This document shows positions 23,553 to 29,273 of a DNA stretch of 64,000 bases, in pieces. The DNA is taken from IMG/VR virus record IMGVR_UViG_3300045999_009250, positions 107,685 to 171,684 of that record. One strand, 5' to 3'. The stretch is from a virus. The position numbers and the translations under genes were made by a program. Each line of letters opens with the position of its first letter. Positions within the stretch are counted from its first letter, which is position 1. Below the pieces are notes generated by a model. It had not been told where the DNA came from. It searched no databases and was given only the letters and a program-made list of their open reading frames with translations.

Positions 23553-23567
23553 AATTGTATGTTTACA
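23535..23567 (+). promoter_or_regulatory. Early-type promoter before 23584
   Basis: TTGG at 23535-23538 in the end of the ATPase gene, 19 nt, TATGTT at 23558-23563, TACA. Confidence 0.8.
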
Positions 23568-23583
23568 GCATAATAAAATAACA

Positions 23584-23862
23584 ATGAAATTAAATTCAAA
23601 AACAAACCCAGTAGTAATTGCATTAACTGAATCAATGTTAAATGTAACAAACAAAGAACTTAACTTTAAAATTAGTCAAGTTAAAGAAGGTACAAGTGTT
23701 AAGTTTAATGACTTAAGATTGTATGGTAAAAACGTAATTAGTGTTAAACGAAGTATGGCTCGAAAAGGTTTCAAAATGGTAAAACAAGATTATTCTACAG
23801 GTACAGCTGATATGAGATCAAGTAGAAAAGGTATTAGATTCGTTTACGAAAATAAAAGATAA
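23584..23862 (+). CDS. Hypothetical basic protein
   Basis: 92 residues, pI basic, mixed alpha/beta (LNFKISQVKEGTSVKFNDLR, then MARKGFKMVKQDYS). Possible nucleic-acid binding; not recognised. Confidence 0.6.
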   Translation: MKLNSKTNPVVIALTESMLNVTNKELNFKISQVKEGTSVKFNDLRLYGKNVISVKRSMARKGFKMVKQDYSTGTADMRSSRKGIRFVYENKR

Positions 23863-23882
23863 GTTTTATTATTATTATGAAG

Positions 23883-23910
23883 AGGGATTTGGGTAACTGA
23901 ATCCCTTTTT
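23883..23910 (+). terminator. Terminator fused to promoter
   Basis: GGGATT / AATCCC stem, then TTTTT. Confidence 0.85.
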
Positions 23911-23921
23911 GTATGTTTACA
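23889..23921 (+). promoter_or_regulatory. Early-type promoter before 23939
   Basis: TTGG at 23889-23892, 19 nt, TATGTT at 23912-23917, TACA. Confidence 0.85.
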
Positions 23922-23938
23922 TCATAATAATAATTAAT

Positions 23939-24220
23939 ATGAAAGTAGAAAACGTAATCGAATTGTTAGGAGATAAAATCTTCACAGTTACATTTATTAA
24001 GAAAGATGGTACAGTAAGAGTGTTGAATGGTAGAAGAAAAGTAACAAAACACCTTAAAGGTGGAGAGTTAGCTTATGATCCTATTGAAAAAGGTTTAATA
24101 CCTGTTTATGATTTAAAAAGTGAAGGTTATAGAATGATTAATTCTCAGACTGTAACAGAAATTAAATCAGAAAAACAAATATACACTTTTGAAGAAGGTG
24201 AATTAGTAGAAAATTGGTAA
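23939..24220 (+). CDS. Hypothetical SH3-like small protein
   Basis: 93 residues. The pattern FTVTFIKKDGTVRVLNGRRKVTKHLKGG, then GLIPVYDLKSEGYRMINSQTV, is a known small phage type (WYL-less SH3-like, sometimes annotated only as DUF), probably nucleic-acid related. The start at 23939 follows the promoter leader; the ATG at 23909 is in the promoter. Confidence 0.6.
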   Translation: MKVENVIELLGDKIFTVTFIKKDGTVRVLNGRRKVTKHLKGGELAYDPIEKGLIPVYDLKSEGYRMINSQTVTEIKSEKQIYTFEEGELVENW

Positions 24221-24242
24221 TTGGGTTATTATGTTTTAAAGA

Positions 24243-24270
24243 AGAGACTTGGGTAACTAAGTCTCTTTTT
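24243..24270 (+). terminator. Terminator fused to promoter
   Basis: AGAGACTT / AAGTCTCT stem, then TTTTT. Confidence 0.85.
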
Positions 24271-24281
24271 GTATGTTCACA
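24249..24281 (+). promoter_or_regulatory. Early-type promoter before 24302
   Basis: TTGG at 24249-24252, 19 nt, TATGTT at 24272-24277, CACA. Confidence 0.85.
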
Positions 24282-24301
24282 GTATAATAATAAATAATAA
24301 T

Positions 24302-24493
24302 ATGACAGTACAAGAATTAATTAACAGACTAAACAAAGTTAAAGACAAAAGTGTTGAAGTAATCATTAGAGGTACAGATCCTACAGATTGGACTTATAAT
24401 AATGAAATTGACAGTTGTGGAGTAGAAAAGGTGTATTTTGAAGATGATGAAGAAGAAAGAAAATGTTTTGTAATTGACGGAGGAATGTTTTAA
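24302..24493 (+). CDS. Small hypothetical protein
   Basis: 63 residues: TVQELINRLNKVKDKSVEVIIRG, then VYFEDDEEERKCFVIDGGMF. This is a common small phage and prophage type in which a helix is followed by beta strands. Function unknown. Confidence 0.6.
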   Translation: MTVQELINRLNKVKDKSVEVIIRGTDPTDWTYNNEIDSCGVEKVYFEDDEEERKCFVIDGGMF

Positions 24494-24506
24494 AAAACAA
24501 TTAAGG

Positions 24507-24534
24507 AGAGAGTTTGAAATATAACTCTCTTTTT
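24507..24534 (+). terminator. Terminator fused to promoter
   Basis: AGAGAGTT / AACTCTCT stem, then TTTT. Confidence 0.85.
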
Positions 24535-24545
24535 GTATGTTCACA
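24513..24545 (+). promoter_or_regulatory. Early-type promoter before 24548
   Basis: TTTG at 24513-24516 (in place of TTGG), 19 nt, TATGTT at 24536-24541, CACA; ATG 2 nt later. Confidence 0.78.
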
Positions 24546-24547
24546 GT

Positions 24548-24769
24548 ATGAAAATAATAAATAAAAAAGATAAAGAATATCAACAAATAATTGATTGGTT
24601 ATGTAATGAATATGAATTAGAAGAAGCTGAAGAACAAGTTAATGGGGCATTTATAATTGAGGAAGATGATAATACTATTACCATTAGATATGATAATGGA
24701 GTTAAAGATAAAGTTATGATTGTAGGTGAAAATGTAATACATTTAAATCCTTTTGGAGGAACAAAATAA
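24548..24769 (+). CDS. Hypothetical acidic protein
   Basis: 73 residues, acidic (EYELEEAEEQVNGAFIIEEDD). Ends NPFGGTK, whose codons contain the next TTGG. Not recognised. Confidence 0.58.
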   Translation: MKIINKKDKEYQQIIDWLCNEYELEEAEEQVNGAFIIEEDDNTITIRYDNGVKDKVMIVGENVIHLNPFGGTK

Positions 24770-24785
24770 AAATTGTATGTTCACA
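24753..24785 (+). promoter_or_regulatory. Early-type promoter before 24788
   Basis: TTGG at 24753-24756, 19 nt, TATGTT at 24776-24781, CACA; ATG 2 nt later. Confidence 0.85.
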
Positions 24786-24787
24786 TT

Positions 24788-24940
24788 ATGAATAATAATA
24801 ACAACAACAAAACAAACAACTTTAACAAAGAACAAAGAATATTTTGGTTAGGTCGTGGAGGTAAATGTATACATTATATTATTAATTGGAATGCAGGATT
24901 AAGTGCTTTTGGAGATAAAAGAATAGATTTGGAGAAATAA
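24788..24940 (+). CDS. Small hypothetical protein
   Basis: 50 residues with an Asn run at the start and FWLGRGGKCIHYIINWNAGLSAFGD. Supported by its own promoter; ends DLEK, set by the next promoter's TTGG. Function unknown. Confidence 0.55.
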   Translation: MNNNNNNKTNNFNKEQRIFWLGRGGKCIHYIINWNAGLSAFGDKRIDLEK

Positions 24941-24961
24941 AACTAACATTGTATATTCACA
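24929..24961 (+). promoter_or_regulatory. Early-type promoter before 24964
   Basis: TTGG at 24929-24932, 19 nt, TATATT at 24952-24957, CACA; ATG 2 nt later. Confidence 0.85.
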
Positions 24962-24963
24962 TT

Positions 24964-25062
24964 ATGAATATAAAAAGAATAATATTAAAAGGAATTGAAG
25001 CAGGTTTATTCTGCACTATGTTAGGTTCAATAATTTATATTTTAGCAACATTAATATTTTAA
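24964..25062 (+). CDS. Micro-protein with one membrane span
   Basis: 32 residues: a basic start (NIKRIILKG) and one hydrophobic span (GLFCTMLGSIIYILATLIF). Very short, but it has its own full promoter with the ATG 2 nt after it. Confidence 0.5.
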   Translation: MNIKRIILKGIEAGLFCTMLGSIIYILATLIF

Positions 25063-25103
25063 AGATATTTTCTAGCAATAGAAGATTGGCGACAGGCTTA
25101 AAG

Positions 25104-25131
25104 AGGGATTTGGATAACCAGATCCCTTTTT
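25104..25131 (+). terminator. Terminator fused to promoter
   Basis: GGGAT...TGG ATAA CCA...ATCCC stem, then TTTTT. Confidence 0.85.
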
Positions 25132-25142
25132 GTATGTTCACA
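25110..25142 (+). promoter_or_regulatory. Early-type promoter before 25148
   Basis: TTGG at 25110-25113, 19 nt, TATGTT at 25133-25138, CACA. Confidence 0.85.
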
Positions 25143-25147
25143 ATATT

Positions 25148-25330
25148 ATGATACCAAAAAGAATAAAACTAATCAAAATGGATGATTTTGATCCAGTAGA
25201 ACCAGGAACATTAGGAACCGTTATTAAAGAAAACGTGGTACAGGGCCAAAACATCCTTGAGGTAAAATGGGATAATGGTAGAGGTTTAAATATAATTGAC
25301 GGTATAGACGAATACGAAATAATAGAATAA
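25148..25330 (+). CDS. DUF4314-like protein
   Basis: 60 residues: RIKLIKMDDFDPVEPGTLGTV, then EVKWDNGRGLNIIDGIDEYEII, the pattern of DUF4314, a small SH3-like domain common in phages and mobile elements. Its role is unknown. The stop overlaps the next ATG (TAATG). Confidence 0.78.
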   Translation: MIPKRIKLIKMDDFDPVEPGTLGTVIKENVVQGQNILEVKWDNGRGLNIIDGIDEYEIIE

Positions 25331-25878
25331 TGAAAACATTAATAATACACCCTAAAGATAGGTCGACGGATTTCCTGAAGCCTATCTACGCTGGGATCCC
25401 AGATAAGATAGTGATTACTGGGGGTACGACCCGGAAAGAGCTACATGAGCTGATCCAAGCACACGATCGAATCATTATGATGGGGCATGGGTACCCAGGG
25501 GGCCTGTTTAGTGTGGGTCAGTTCCCCTCGCCTGGAGTAATTATAGGCCCAGATGAGGTTTATTATCTTCAAGGTAAAGAGAACATATTCATATGGTGCA
25601 ATGCAGATCAATTTGTTAGGAGATATAGCTTGAAGGGATTTTCCACGGGCATGTTTATATCTGAGGTGAGTGAGGCTGAATGGTGTGGGTTGTCGGGCAC
25701 GAAGCAGGATGAAGTGGATGAGTCGAACGACACGTTTGCCCAGTTCATGAGTGAAGGCCTTAACGAGGGCCTGGGTGCGCGTGAACTGAAAGAGACCATT
25801 AAGGACAGATATGGTGTCCTAAGTGATATAAACCGAGTAGCCCTATATAATAATTATAGAATATATTTGTTTGATTAA
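25330..25878 (+). CDS. Hypothetical protein with GC-rich codon use
   Basis: 182 residues. LIIHPKDRSTDFLKPIY, IVITGGTTRKELHELI, then RIIMMGHGYPGGLFSVG suggest a caspase/CHAT-like or Rossmann-like fold with a His-Gly turn, and FIWCNADQFVRRY supplies a Cys, but I cannot assign catalysis. The centre of the gene is unusually GC-rich compared with its neighbours, like 21816. Confidence 0.65.
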   Translation: MKTLIIHPKDRSTDFLKPIYAGIPDKIVITGGTTRKELHELIQAHDRIIMMGHGYPGGLFSVGQFPSPGVIIGPDEVYYLQGKENIFIWCNADQFVRRYSLKGFSTGMFISEVSEAEWCGLSGTKQDEVDESNDTFAQFMSEGLNEGLGARELKETIKDRYGVLSDINRVALYNNYRIYLFD

Positions 25879-25899
25879 GGATAAGATTGTATGTTCACA
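25867..25899 (+). promoter_or_regulatory. Early-type promoter before 25902
   Basis: TTGT at 25867-25870 (variant), 19 nt, TATGTT at 25890-25895, CACA; ATG 2 nt later. Probably also transcribes tRNA-like elements A and B. Confidence 0.7.
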
Positions 25900-25901
25900 T
25901 T

Positions 25902-26048
25902 ATGAAAAATAAATTAGAAATAATAATAATCTTATCCATGGTGATGTTTGTAGTAATGTTAGTAGCTAAACATTTATTTGGAATTATTTGTATGGGTGGA
26001 GCTGTAATTGCAAGTATAATGACTTATAGAGAATATATGGGGAAATAA
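25902..26048 (+). CDS. Small two-span membrane protein
   Basis: 48 residues; IIIILSMVMFVVMLVAKHLF and IICMGGAVIASIM are hydrophobic spans. Ends 4 nt before tRNA-like element A. Function unknown. Confidence 0.55.
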   Translation: MKNKLEIIIILSMVMFVVMLVAKHLFGIICMGGAVIASIMTYREYMGK

Positions 26049-26052
26049 AAAT

Positions 26053-26132
26053 AGTCAGGTGGCGGAAAGGTAGCGCAGAAGCAAGACATAAAAATCAAGC
26101 CGATATTGCAAGTTCAAATCTTGTCCTGACTA
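26053..26132 (+). tRNA. tRNA-like element A (anticodon not assignable)
   Basis: 80 nt. Acceptor AGTCAGG pairs with CCTGACT, discriminator A, no encoded CCA. D stem GCG/CGC with a GG-containing loop, T arm GCAAG-TTCAAAT-CTTGT. The start GTGGCGGAA resembles tRNA-Leu. Between the D and T arms no normal 5+7+5 anticodon arm can be drawn; a hairpin AAAATC/GATATT is possible. It shares acceptor stem and T-arm style with elements B to E. I infer a tRNA-derived RNA processed by RNase P and RNase Z, not an ordinary decoding tRNA. Confidence 0.6.
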
Positions 26133-26149
26133 CTAAATAAAAAAAAGTT

Positions 26150-26311
26150 ATGAAAGAAGCATACATATTAATAAAACAATACCCAGGTTCAGAGAAATTA
26201 GGTACAATATTTACATTTAGTAAGAGTTGGGGTAAGTATAAAACAAAAGATAAAATCAATGGTAAGTGGGATAAAAACTATTTTCTAAAAGAATATTACG
26301 AAGCTCTTTAA
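26150..26311 (+). CDS. Small hypothetical protein between two tRNA-like elements
   Basis: 53 residues (AYILIKQYPGSEKLGTIFTF, then KSWGKYKTKDKINGKW). Starts after an A-rich leader ending AAAAGTTATG, the same leader as after element D. Flanked by elements A and B. Function unknown. Confidence 0.58.
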   Translation: MKEAYILIKQYPGSEKLGTIFTFSKSWGKYKTKDKINGKWDKNYFLKEYYEAL

Positions 26312-26315
26312 ACAT

Positions 26316-26430
26316 AGTCAGGTGGCGGAATTGGTAGACGCTATACCGATAAACATTCATAGAAATATGGATGTGTAAGGTATGATTAATCATGGTGGAT
26401 TAAATGCAGGTTCGATTCCTGTCCTGACTA
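26316..26430 (+). tRNA. tRNA-like element B, Leu-type shell with hairpin in the anticodon loop
   Basis: 115 nt. Acceptor AGTCAGG/CCTGACT, Leu-like D arm (GCGGAATTGGTAGACGC), stem ATACC (26343-26347) with GGTAT (26379-26383), long variable arm TTAATC/GATTAA, T arm GCAGG-TTCGATT-CCTGT. The anticodon loop is 31 nt and holds a 9-bp hairpin ACATTCATA-GAAA-TATGGATGT (26353-26374, one G-U). Either an intron-like insert or a tRNA-derived RNA no longer used for decoding. No anticodon assigned. Confidence 0.68.
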
Positions 26431-26435
26431 CTCAT

Positions 26436-26468
26436 TTGGAACCACAAAACATAAATCGTATGTTCACA
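26436..26468 (+). promoter_or_regulatory. Early-type promoter before 26471
   Basis: TTGG at 26436-26439, just after element B, 19 nt, TATGTT at 26459-26464, CACA; ATG 2 nt later. Confidence 0.85.
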
Positions 26469-26470
26469 GT

Positions 26471-26629
26471 ATGAATATTAAAACCAAAGTCATAACATTA
26501 TTAGTATTAACAAGCATAACATTTGTTGTACTATTAGCATTTAGAGACATCATGGGGATGTTTTTAATGTGTATTATTTCAATTTATTTAGGAGTAGCTC
26601 TCAAATCAATCAAACAATATGAACAATAA
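26471..26629 (+). CDS. Small two-span membrane protein
   Basis: 52 residues with spans ITLLVLTSITFVVLLAF and GMFLMCIISIYLGVAL and a polar tail. Similar in layout to 25902. Overlaps the next ORF by 11 nt. Confidence 0.56.
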   Translation: MNIKTKVITLLVLTSITFVVLLAFRDIMGMFLMCIISIYLGVALKSIKQYEQ

Positions 26630-26735
26630 ATCAATAACAATGAACCCAACAGACAGGATCAAAGTGGGGATTATCACCACATTCACAGTTGCATTAATAG
26701 TGTTTATTACACTGTTAAGTACAAATAATCTTTAG
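26619..26735 (+). CDS. Micro-protein with one membrane span
   Basis: 38 residues, polar start then VGIITTFTVALIVFITLL. A later ATG at 26640 is also possible. Followed by a strong terminator. Confidence 0.5.
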   Translation: MNNKSITMNPTDRIKVGIITTFTVALIVFITLLSTNNL

Positions 26736-26756
26736 TGCTGTTTTATTATTAAGGTT

Positions 26757-26781
26757 GGGGTGCTCATAGAGCATCCCTTCT
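26757..26781 (+). terminator. Rho-independent terminator
   Basis: GGGGTGCTC / GAGCATCCC 9-bp stem with ATA loop, then TTCT. No TTGG overlap here. Confidence 0.7.
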
Positions 26782-26790
26782 ATTACGAAC

Positions 26791-26801
26791 AATATTTATG
26801 A
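26791..26801 (+). promoter_or_regulatory. Late-type box
   Basis: AATATTTATGA then TT and ATG at 26804. Confidence 0.55.
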
Positions 26802-26803
26802 TT

Positions 26804-27103
26804 ATGAAAAAGCAAATATTAAATGAAGAATTTAAACGCATGCAAAAACTTGCAGGCATAAAGGAGATAACAGTAAGAAATCCAATCCCAACATATGATG
26901 AACTTAAGATAGGGGATAAACTACGAGCAACTAAAGATCATCCTCCATATGTTATGAGTGGTGATGTGTGGAAAGTAGAACGTCTTGGCCAGTTTGGTCA
27001 ATTAAATTTTGTTCAAGGTCAAGGAAAGGCACGTACTATGATGGGCAGTTACCATATTCAAAGAATGCTAGATTATGCAGCATTTAGGTATGTACAAGAA
27101 TAG
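26804..27103 (+). CDS. Cargo-family protein (LAGIKE N-terminus plus GDKL domain)
   Basis: 99 residues. N-terminus KKQILNEEFKRMQKLAGIKE with (L/I)-x-E sites, then one beta-rich unit: VRNPIP, LKIGDKLRATKD, GDVWKVERL, closing FRYV. It is the minimal member of the family with 11274 and 27129. The ATG at 26798 belongs to the late box; 26804 matches the spacing in related genes. Function unknown. Confidence 0.7.
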   Translation: MKKQILNEEFKRMQKLAGIKEITVRNPIPTYDELKIGDKLRATKDHPPYVMSGDVWKVERLGQFGQLNFVQGQGKARTMMGSYHIQRMLDYAAFRYVQE

Positions 27104-27116
27104 TTAATCCGGTTCT

Positions 27117-27126
27117 ATATTTATGA
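27117..27126 (+). promoter_or_regulatory. Late-type box
   Basis: TATATTTATG, 2 nt before the ATG at 27129. Confidence 0.5.
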
Positions 27127-27128
27127 TT

Positions 27129-27821
27129 ATGAATGATGAATTTAGACGTCTACAGGAACTAGCAGGCATAAAGGAGATGAAAGTGGATAATCCACTTACA
27201 GTTAATATTAAACGTCTTGAAACAGGAGATAAACTGATAGTAATTAAAACAGTATACTGGGATGAAGAAGGAGATAAACCAACATTAACACCCCAACAAG
27301 GAGAATATGGGGTATTTACATATAAGGATGATGTGTGGGAATTAAAAAAAGATAATATTTTAGTGGCAACATGTATTCAAAGTAATGATCCATATTCTGT
27401 AGGTAATACAATATTAATTGCAACAATTATCTCAATATCAAGATTAGGAGCATTTAAACATATTAGAAAGTCTGAGGTAAAGGAGATAAAAATAGGTAAT
27501 CCAATAAAAGTAGACCCACGTAGGTTAAAAGTAGGAGATAAGCTCCGAGTAAAGAAAGAAGTGTATCGGGTTTCCGATCCAGAGAATCCTCGTAGCCCTA
27601 GCCTTTATTTCAATACTGCTGAAGAAGCTAATGCTGTAGAACCTAGAGGTAACAGATTATCATATATTGATGTGGGTGATGTTTATACTGTAACAGGATT
27701 TGCCCCAGGAATTGATCCATCTAAACCCAAAATCTATCTAGAGTGCCGTGAAATAGGAGATGATATAGGTCCCACTACAGCATTAAGACTAATTAATTTT
27801 GGTGTGTTTGAGTATGCCTAA
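27129..27821 (+). CDS. Cargo-family protein with two GDKL domains
   Basis: 230 residues. N-terminus MNDEFRRLQELAGIKEM, then unit 1 (VDNPLT, LETGDKLIVIK, FKHI) and, after a second junction EVKEIKIGNPIK, unit 2 (LKVGDKLRVKKE, GDVYTVTGF, FGVFEYA). The junction repeats the IKE-like site, so cleavage there would release two similar domains. Late box upstream. Confidence 0.7.
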   Translation: MNDEFRRLQELAGIKEMKVDNPLTVNIKRLETGDKLIVIKTVYWDEEGDKPTLTPQQGEYGVFTYKDDVWELKKDNILVATCIQSNDPYSVGNTILIATIISISRLGAFKHIRKSEVKEIKIGNPIKVDPRRLKVGDKLRVKKEVYRVSDPENPRSPSLYFNTAEEANAVEPRGNRLSYIDVGDVYTVTGFAPGIDPSKPKIYLECREIGDDIGPTTALRLINFGVFEYA

Positions 27822-27828
27822 ATAATAT

Positions 27829-27861
27829 TTGGATACACAATATTTTATTTGTATGTTCACC
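27829..27861 (+). promoter_or_regulatory. Early-type promoter before 27879
   Basis: TTGG at 27829-27832, 19 nt, TATGTT at 27852-27857, CACC. Confidence 0.8.
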
Positions 27862-27878
27862 CCATAATAAATAACAGT

Positions 27879-28256
27879 ATGCAAATAATTTTAACACCAC
27901 AAGAAAGCGAAGAATTTTTTTACAATGCCCTATGTAATGGTTTATCTGAAATGAATGGCTACGGCTTAGAATTCAATTACAACAAAGACCATTATGCTCA
28001 AGCAAAATCAAAACTCACAAGCCCATGCTTTGAAGACGTGTTGATGCAAATCCTGAGAGACGGAAACACATTCGGGTTCGAAGATGTTGAGTGCGATGGA
28101 GAGTACAGCAAGCAGATCACCCTAGAGGATGTACACACTAAAATGTCCAGTGTAGATCCAGAGCGCCTACTAGAAATGAAGAACGAAACCGACGATGCAG
28201 GAACAGCAGATGTGATCCTTCAGACCATAATGTACGGTGAAGTGATTTTCGGATAA
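27879..28256 (+). CDS. Hypothetical protein
   Basis: 125 residues: TPQESEEFFYNALCNGLSEM, then CFEDVLMQILRDGNTFGFEDVECDGEYSK. A phage protein type seen in Bacteroidota phages, function unknown. The second half has balanced GC and the first half is AT-rich. Ends in a strong terminator 24 nt downstream. Confidence 0.65.
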   Translation: MQIILTPQESEEFFYNALCNGLSEMNGYGLEFNYNKDHYAQAKSKLTSPCFEDVLMQILRDGNTFGFEDVECDGEYSKQITLEDVHTKMSSVDPERLLEMKNETDDAGTADVILQTIMYGEVIFG

Positions 28257-28280
28257 TAGGATCACGCCCCACAAAACATG

Positions 28281-28312
28281 AAGGCCGGGACCAATGGGTT
28301 CCGGCCTTTTTG
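28281..28312 (+). terminator. Strong rho-independent terminator
   Basis: AAGGCCGGGACC / GGTTCCGGCCTT stem with AATG loop, then TTTTT. Confidence 0.92.
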
Positions 28313-28632
28313 TCTCTAGCGGGTCTGGGGCTCTGGCCCCTAGAAAGAGGGGGGGGTCTATCTGTTGGCCGTACGTACGCCGTACGGTATACATAAATAG
28401 TAGAGCCCCACGCATGCCGTTGTCCATATACCGTATGCATATATGTCAAAAAAAGTGTGATTAATTTATAGATCGAATATAGGTATAACCCGCCGACAAA
28501 TATATACAAATATACCAACCGCGACAAAACATAATCCCAAAATCCAAATAAGCCATAATTGGATTATTGATTCCATATAGGCATTTTTTCTCAAAAATCG
28601 CAAAATCAAAAAAAGATTTCTTTAATAAAAAT
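28313..28632. other. Gene-free region with GC-rich palindromes
   Basis: About 320 nt with no convincing ORF. Contains GGGGCTCTGGCCCC (28327-28340), a G-run, and CCGTACG-TACGC-CGTACGG (28369-28387) followed by repeats of ATATACCGTATGCATATATG type. The first half is GC-rich, the second AT-rich. Could hold a structured RNA or protein-binding sites; I see no function. Confidence 0.45.
28369..28387. repeat. Inverted repeat
   Basis: CCGTACG / CGTACGG arms around TACGC. Confidence 0.65.
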
Positions 28633-28665
28633 TTGGCTATATGAAAGGATATACGTATATTTACT
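28633..28665 (+). promoter_or_regulatory. Early-type promoter of the C-D-E tRNA-like operon
   Basis: TTGG at 28633-28636, 19 nt, TATATT at 28656-28661, TAC; element C starts 15 nt later. Confidence 0.78.
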
Positions 28666-28676
28666 ACATAAAATAT

Positions 28677-28753
28677 AGTCAGGTGGAAGAGTTTGGTACT
28701 TCGCTCGGTGGGAAACTGCTGAGAGGCCACAGGTTCGAATCCTGTCCTGACTA
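28677..28753 (+). tRNA. tRNA-like element C (normal length, atypical anticodon arm)
   Basis: 77 nt. AGTCAGG/CCTGACT acceptor, D stem GAAG/CTTC with GG loop, T arm ACAGG-TTCGAAT-CCTGT, discriminator A. The anticodon stem CTCGG/CTGAG closes a 10-nt loop (TGGGAAACTG) instead of 7, and no U33-type position precedes a triplet. First element of the second operon, directly after its promoter. Overall fold is tRNA; decoding ability is doubtful. Confidence 0.68.
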
Positions 28754-28760
28754 CTAAAAT

Positions 28761-28901
28761 ATGAAAACTATGAAAGAAGCATTGAAAGTTATTTTATTAT
28801 TCAAAAAACCAACATGGGATGATTACAGATTACCATATATATTTTTTGGAATAATTGGGTGGTCATTGATTATATCCATTGTAATTGAAATGATAAAATA
28901 A
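28761..28901 (+). CDS. Small membrane protein between tRNA-like elements C and D
   Basis: 46 residues: TMKEALKVILLFKKPTWDD, then YIFFGIIGWSLIISIVIEMI, a single span. Sits 7 nt after element C and 7 nt before element D. Function unknown. Confidence 0.55.
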   Translation: MKTMKEALKVILLFKKPTWDDYRLPYIFFGIIGWSLIISIVIEMIK

Positions 28902-28908
28902 ATAATAT

Positions 28909-29035
28909 AGTCAGGTGGCGAAAAGATATTGATAATGCAGTTGCAACTAAATATCGTGGTAGACGCTATACGTAGAACACAACCGTTATTAAAATAGGGC
29001 GTGTGTTCGTACAGGTTCGAGTCCTGTCCTGACTG
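28909..29035 (+). tRNA. tRNA-like element D with hairpin inserted in the D loop
   Basis: 127 nt. AGTCAGG/CCTGACT acceptor, discriminator G, T arm ACAGG-TTCGAGT-CCTGT. The D arm GCGAA...GGTAGACGC is Leu-like, but its loop carries an extra hairpin GATATT/AATATC (28925-28955). The core forms a long extended hairpin: TACG/CGTA (28969-28972, 29008-29011) and AACACA/TGTGTT (28976-28981, 29002-29007). No ordinary anticodon. It is the most elaborate of the five elements. Confidence 0.62.
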
Positions 29036-29051
29036 CTAACATAAAAAAGTT

Positions 29052-29273
29052 ATGAAACAAAAATATGTAACATGTAAAAATGCTTCTGAATGTGATTATA
29101 CTCTTCATAATATGAAGGATTACCTTGTTGTTGCTTATGATACACAACCTTATGGTATTGGTTGGGTTGTAATTTTATTACCTAATGGTAATACTAAATG
29201 TTACCCTAAAACCAAGTTTAGTAAAGTGTTTGAAAAACAGTCAGGTGGCGGAATGGTAGACGTAGGCCGTTGA
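29052..29273 (+). CDS. Small hypothetical protein whose end is encoded in a tRNA-like element
   Basis: 73 residues, beta-rich (DYLVVAYDTQPYGIGWVVILL). The last 12 residues (KQSGGGMVDVGR) are read from the first 35 nt of element E. If RNase P cuts at 29239, the message loses its stop codon. Not recognised. Confidence 0.58.
   Translation: MKQKYVTCKNASECDYTLHNMKDYLVVAYDTQPYGIGWVVILLPNGNTKCYPKTKFSKVFEKQSGGGMVDVGR

Noticed and set aside
23880-25142. CRISPR-like array from the evenly recurring 35-nt blocks
   Set aside because: The repeats are terminator-promoter blocks with varied stems, spaced by genes of different length; no spacers or cas genes.
14724-27900. Longer ORFs starting MYVHSM, MYVYRM, MYIHNM and similar
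   Set aside because: These N-termini are translations of the promoter GTATGTTCACA itself. The true ATG is the one just after the promoter.
28138-28730. Overlapping reverse-strand ORFs across the terminator and element C
   Set aside because: They run through a clear terminator, palindromes and a tRNA-like element, and have no protein-like features.
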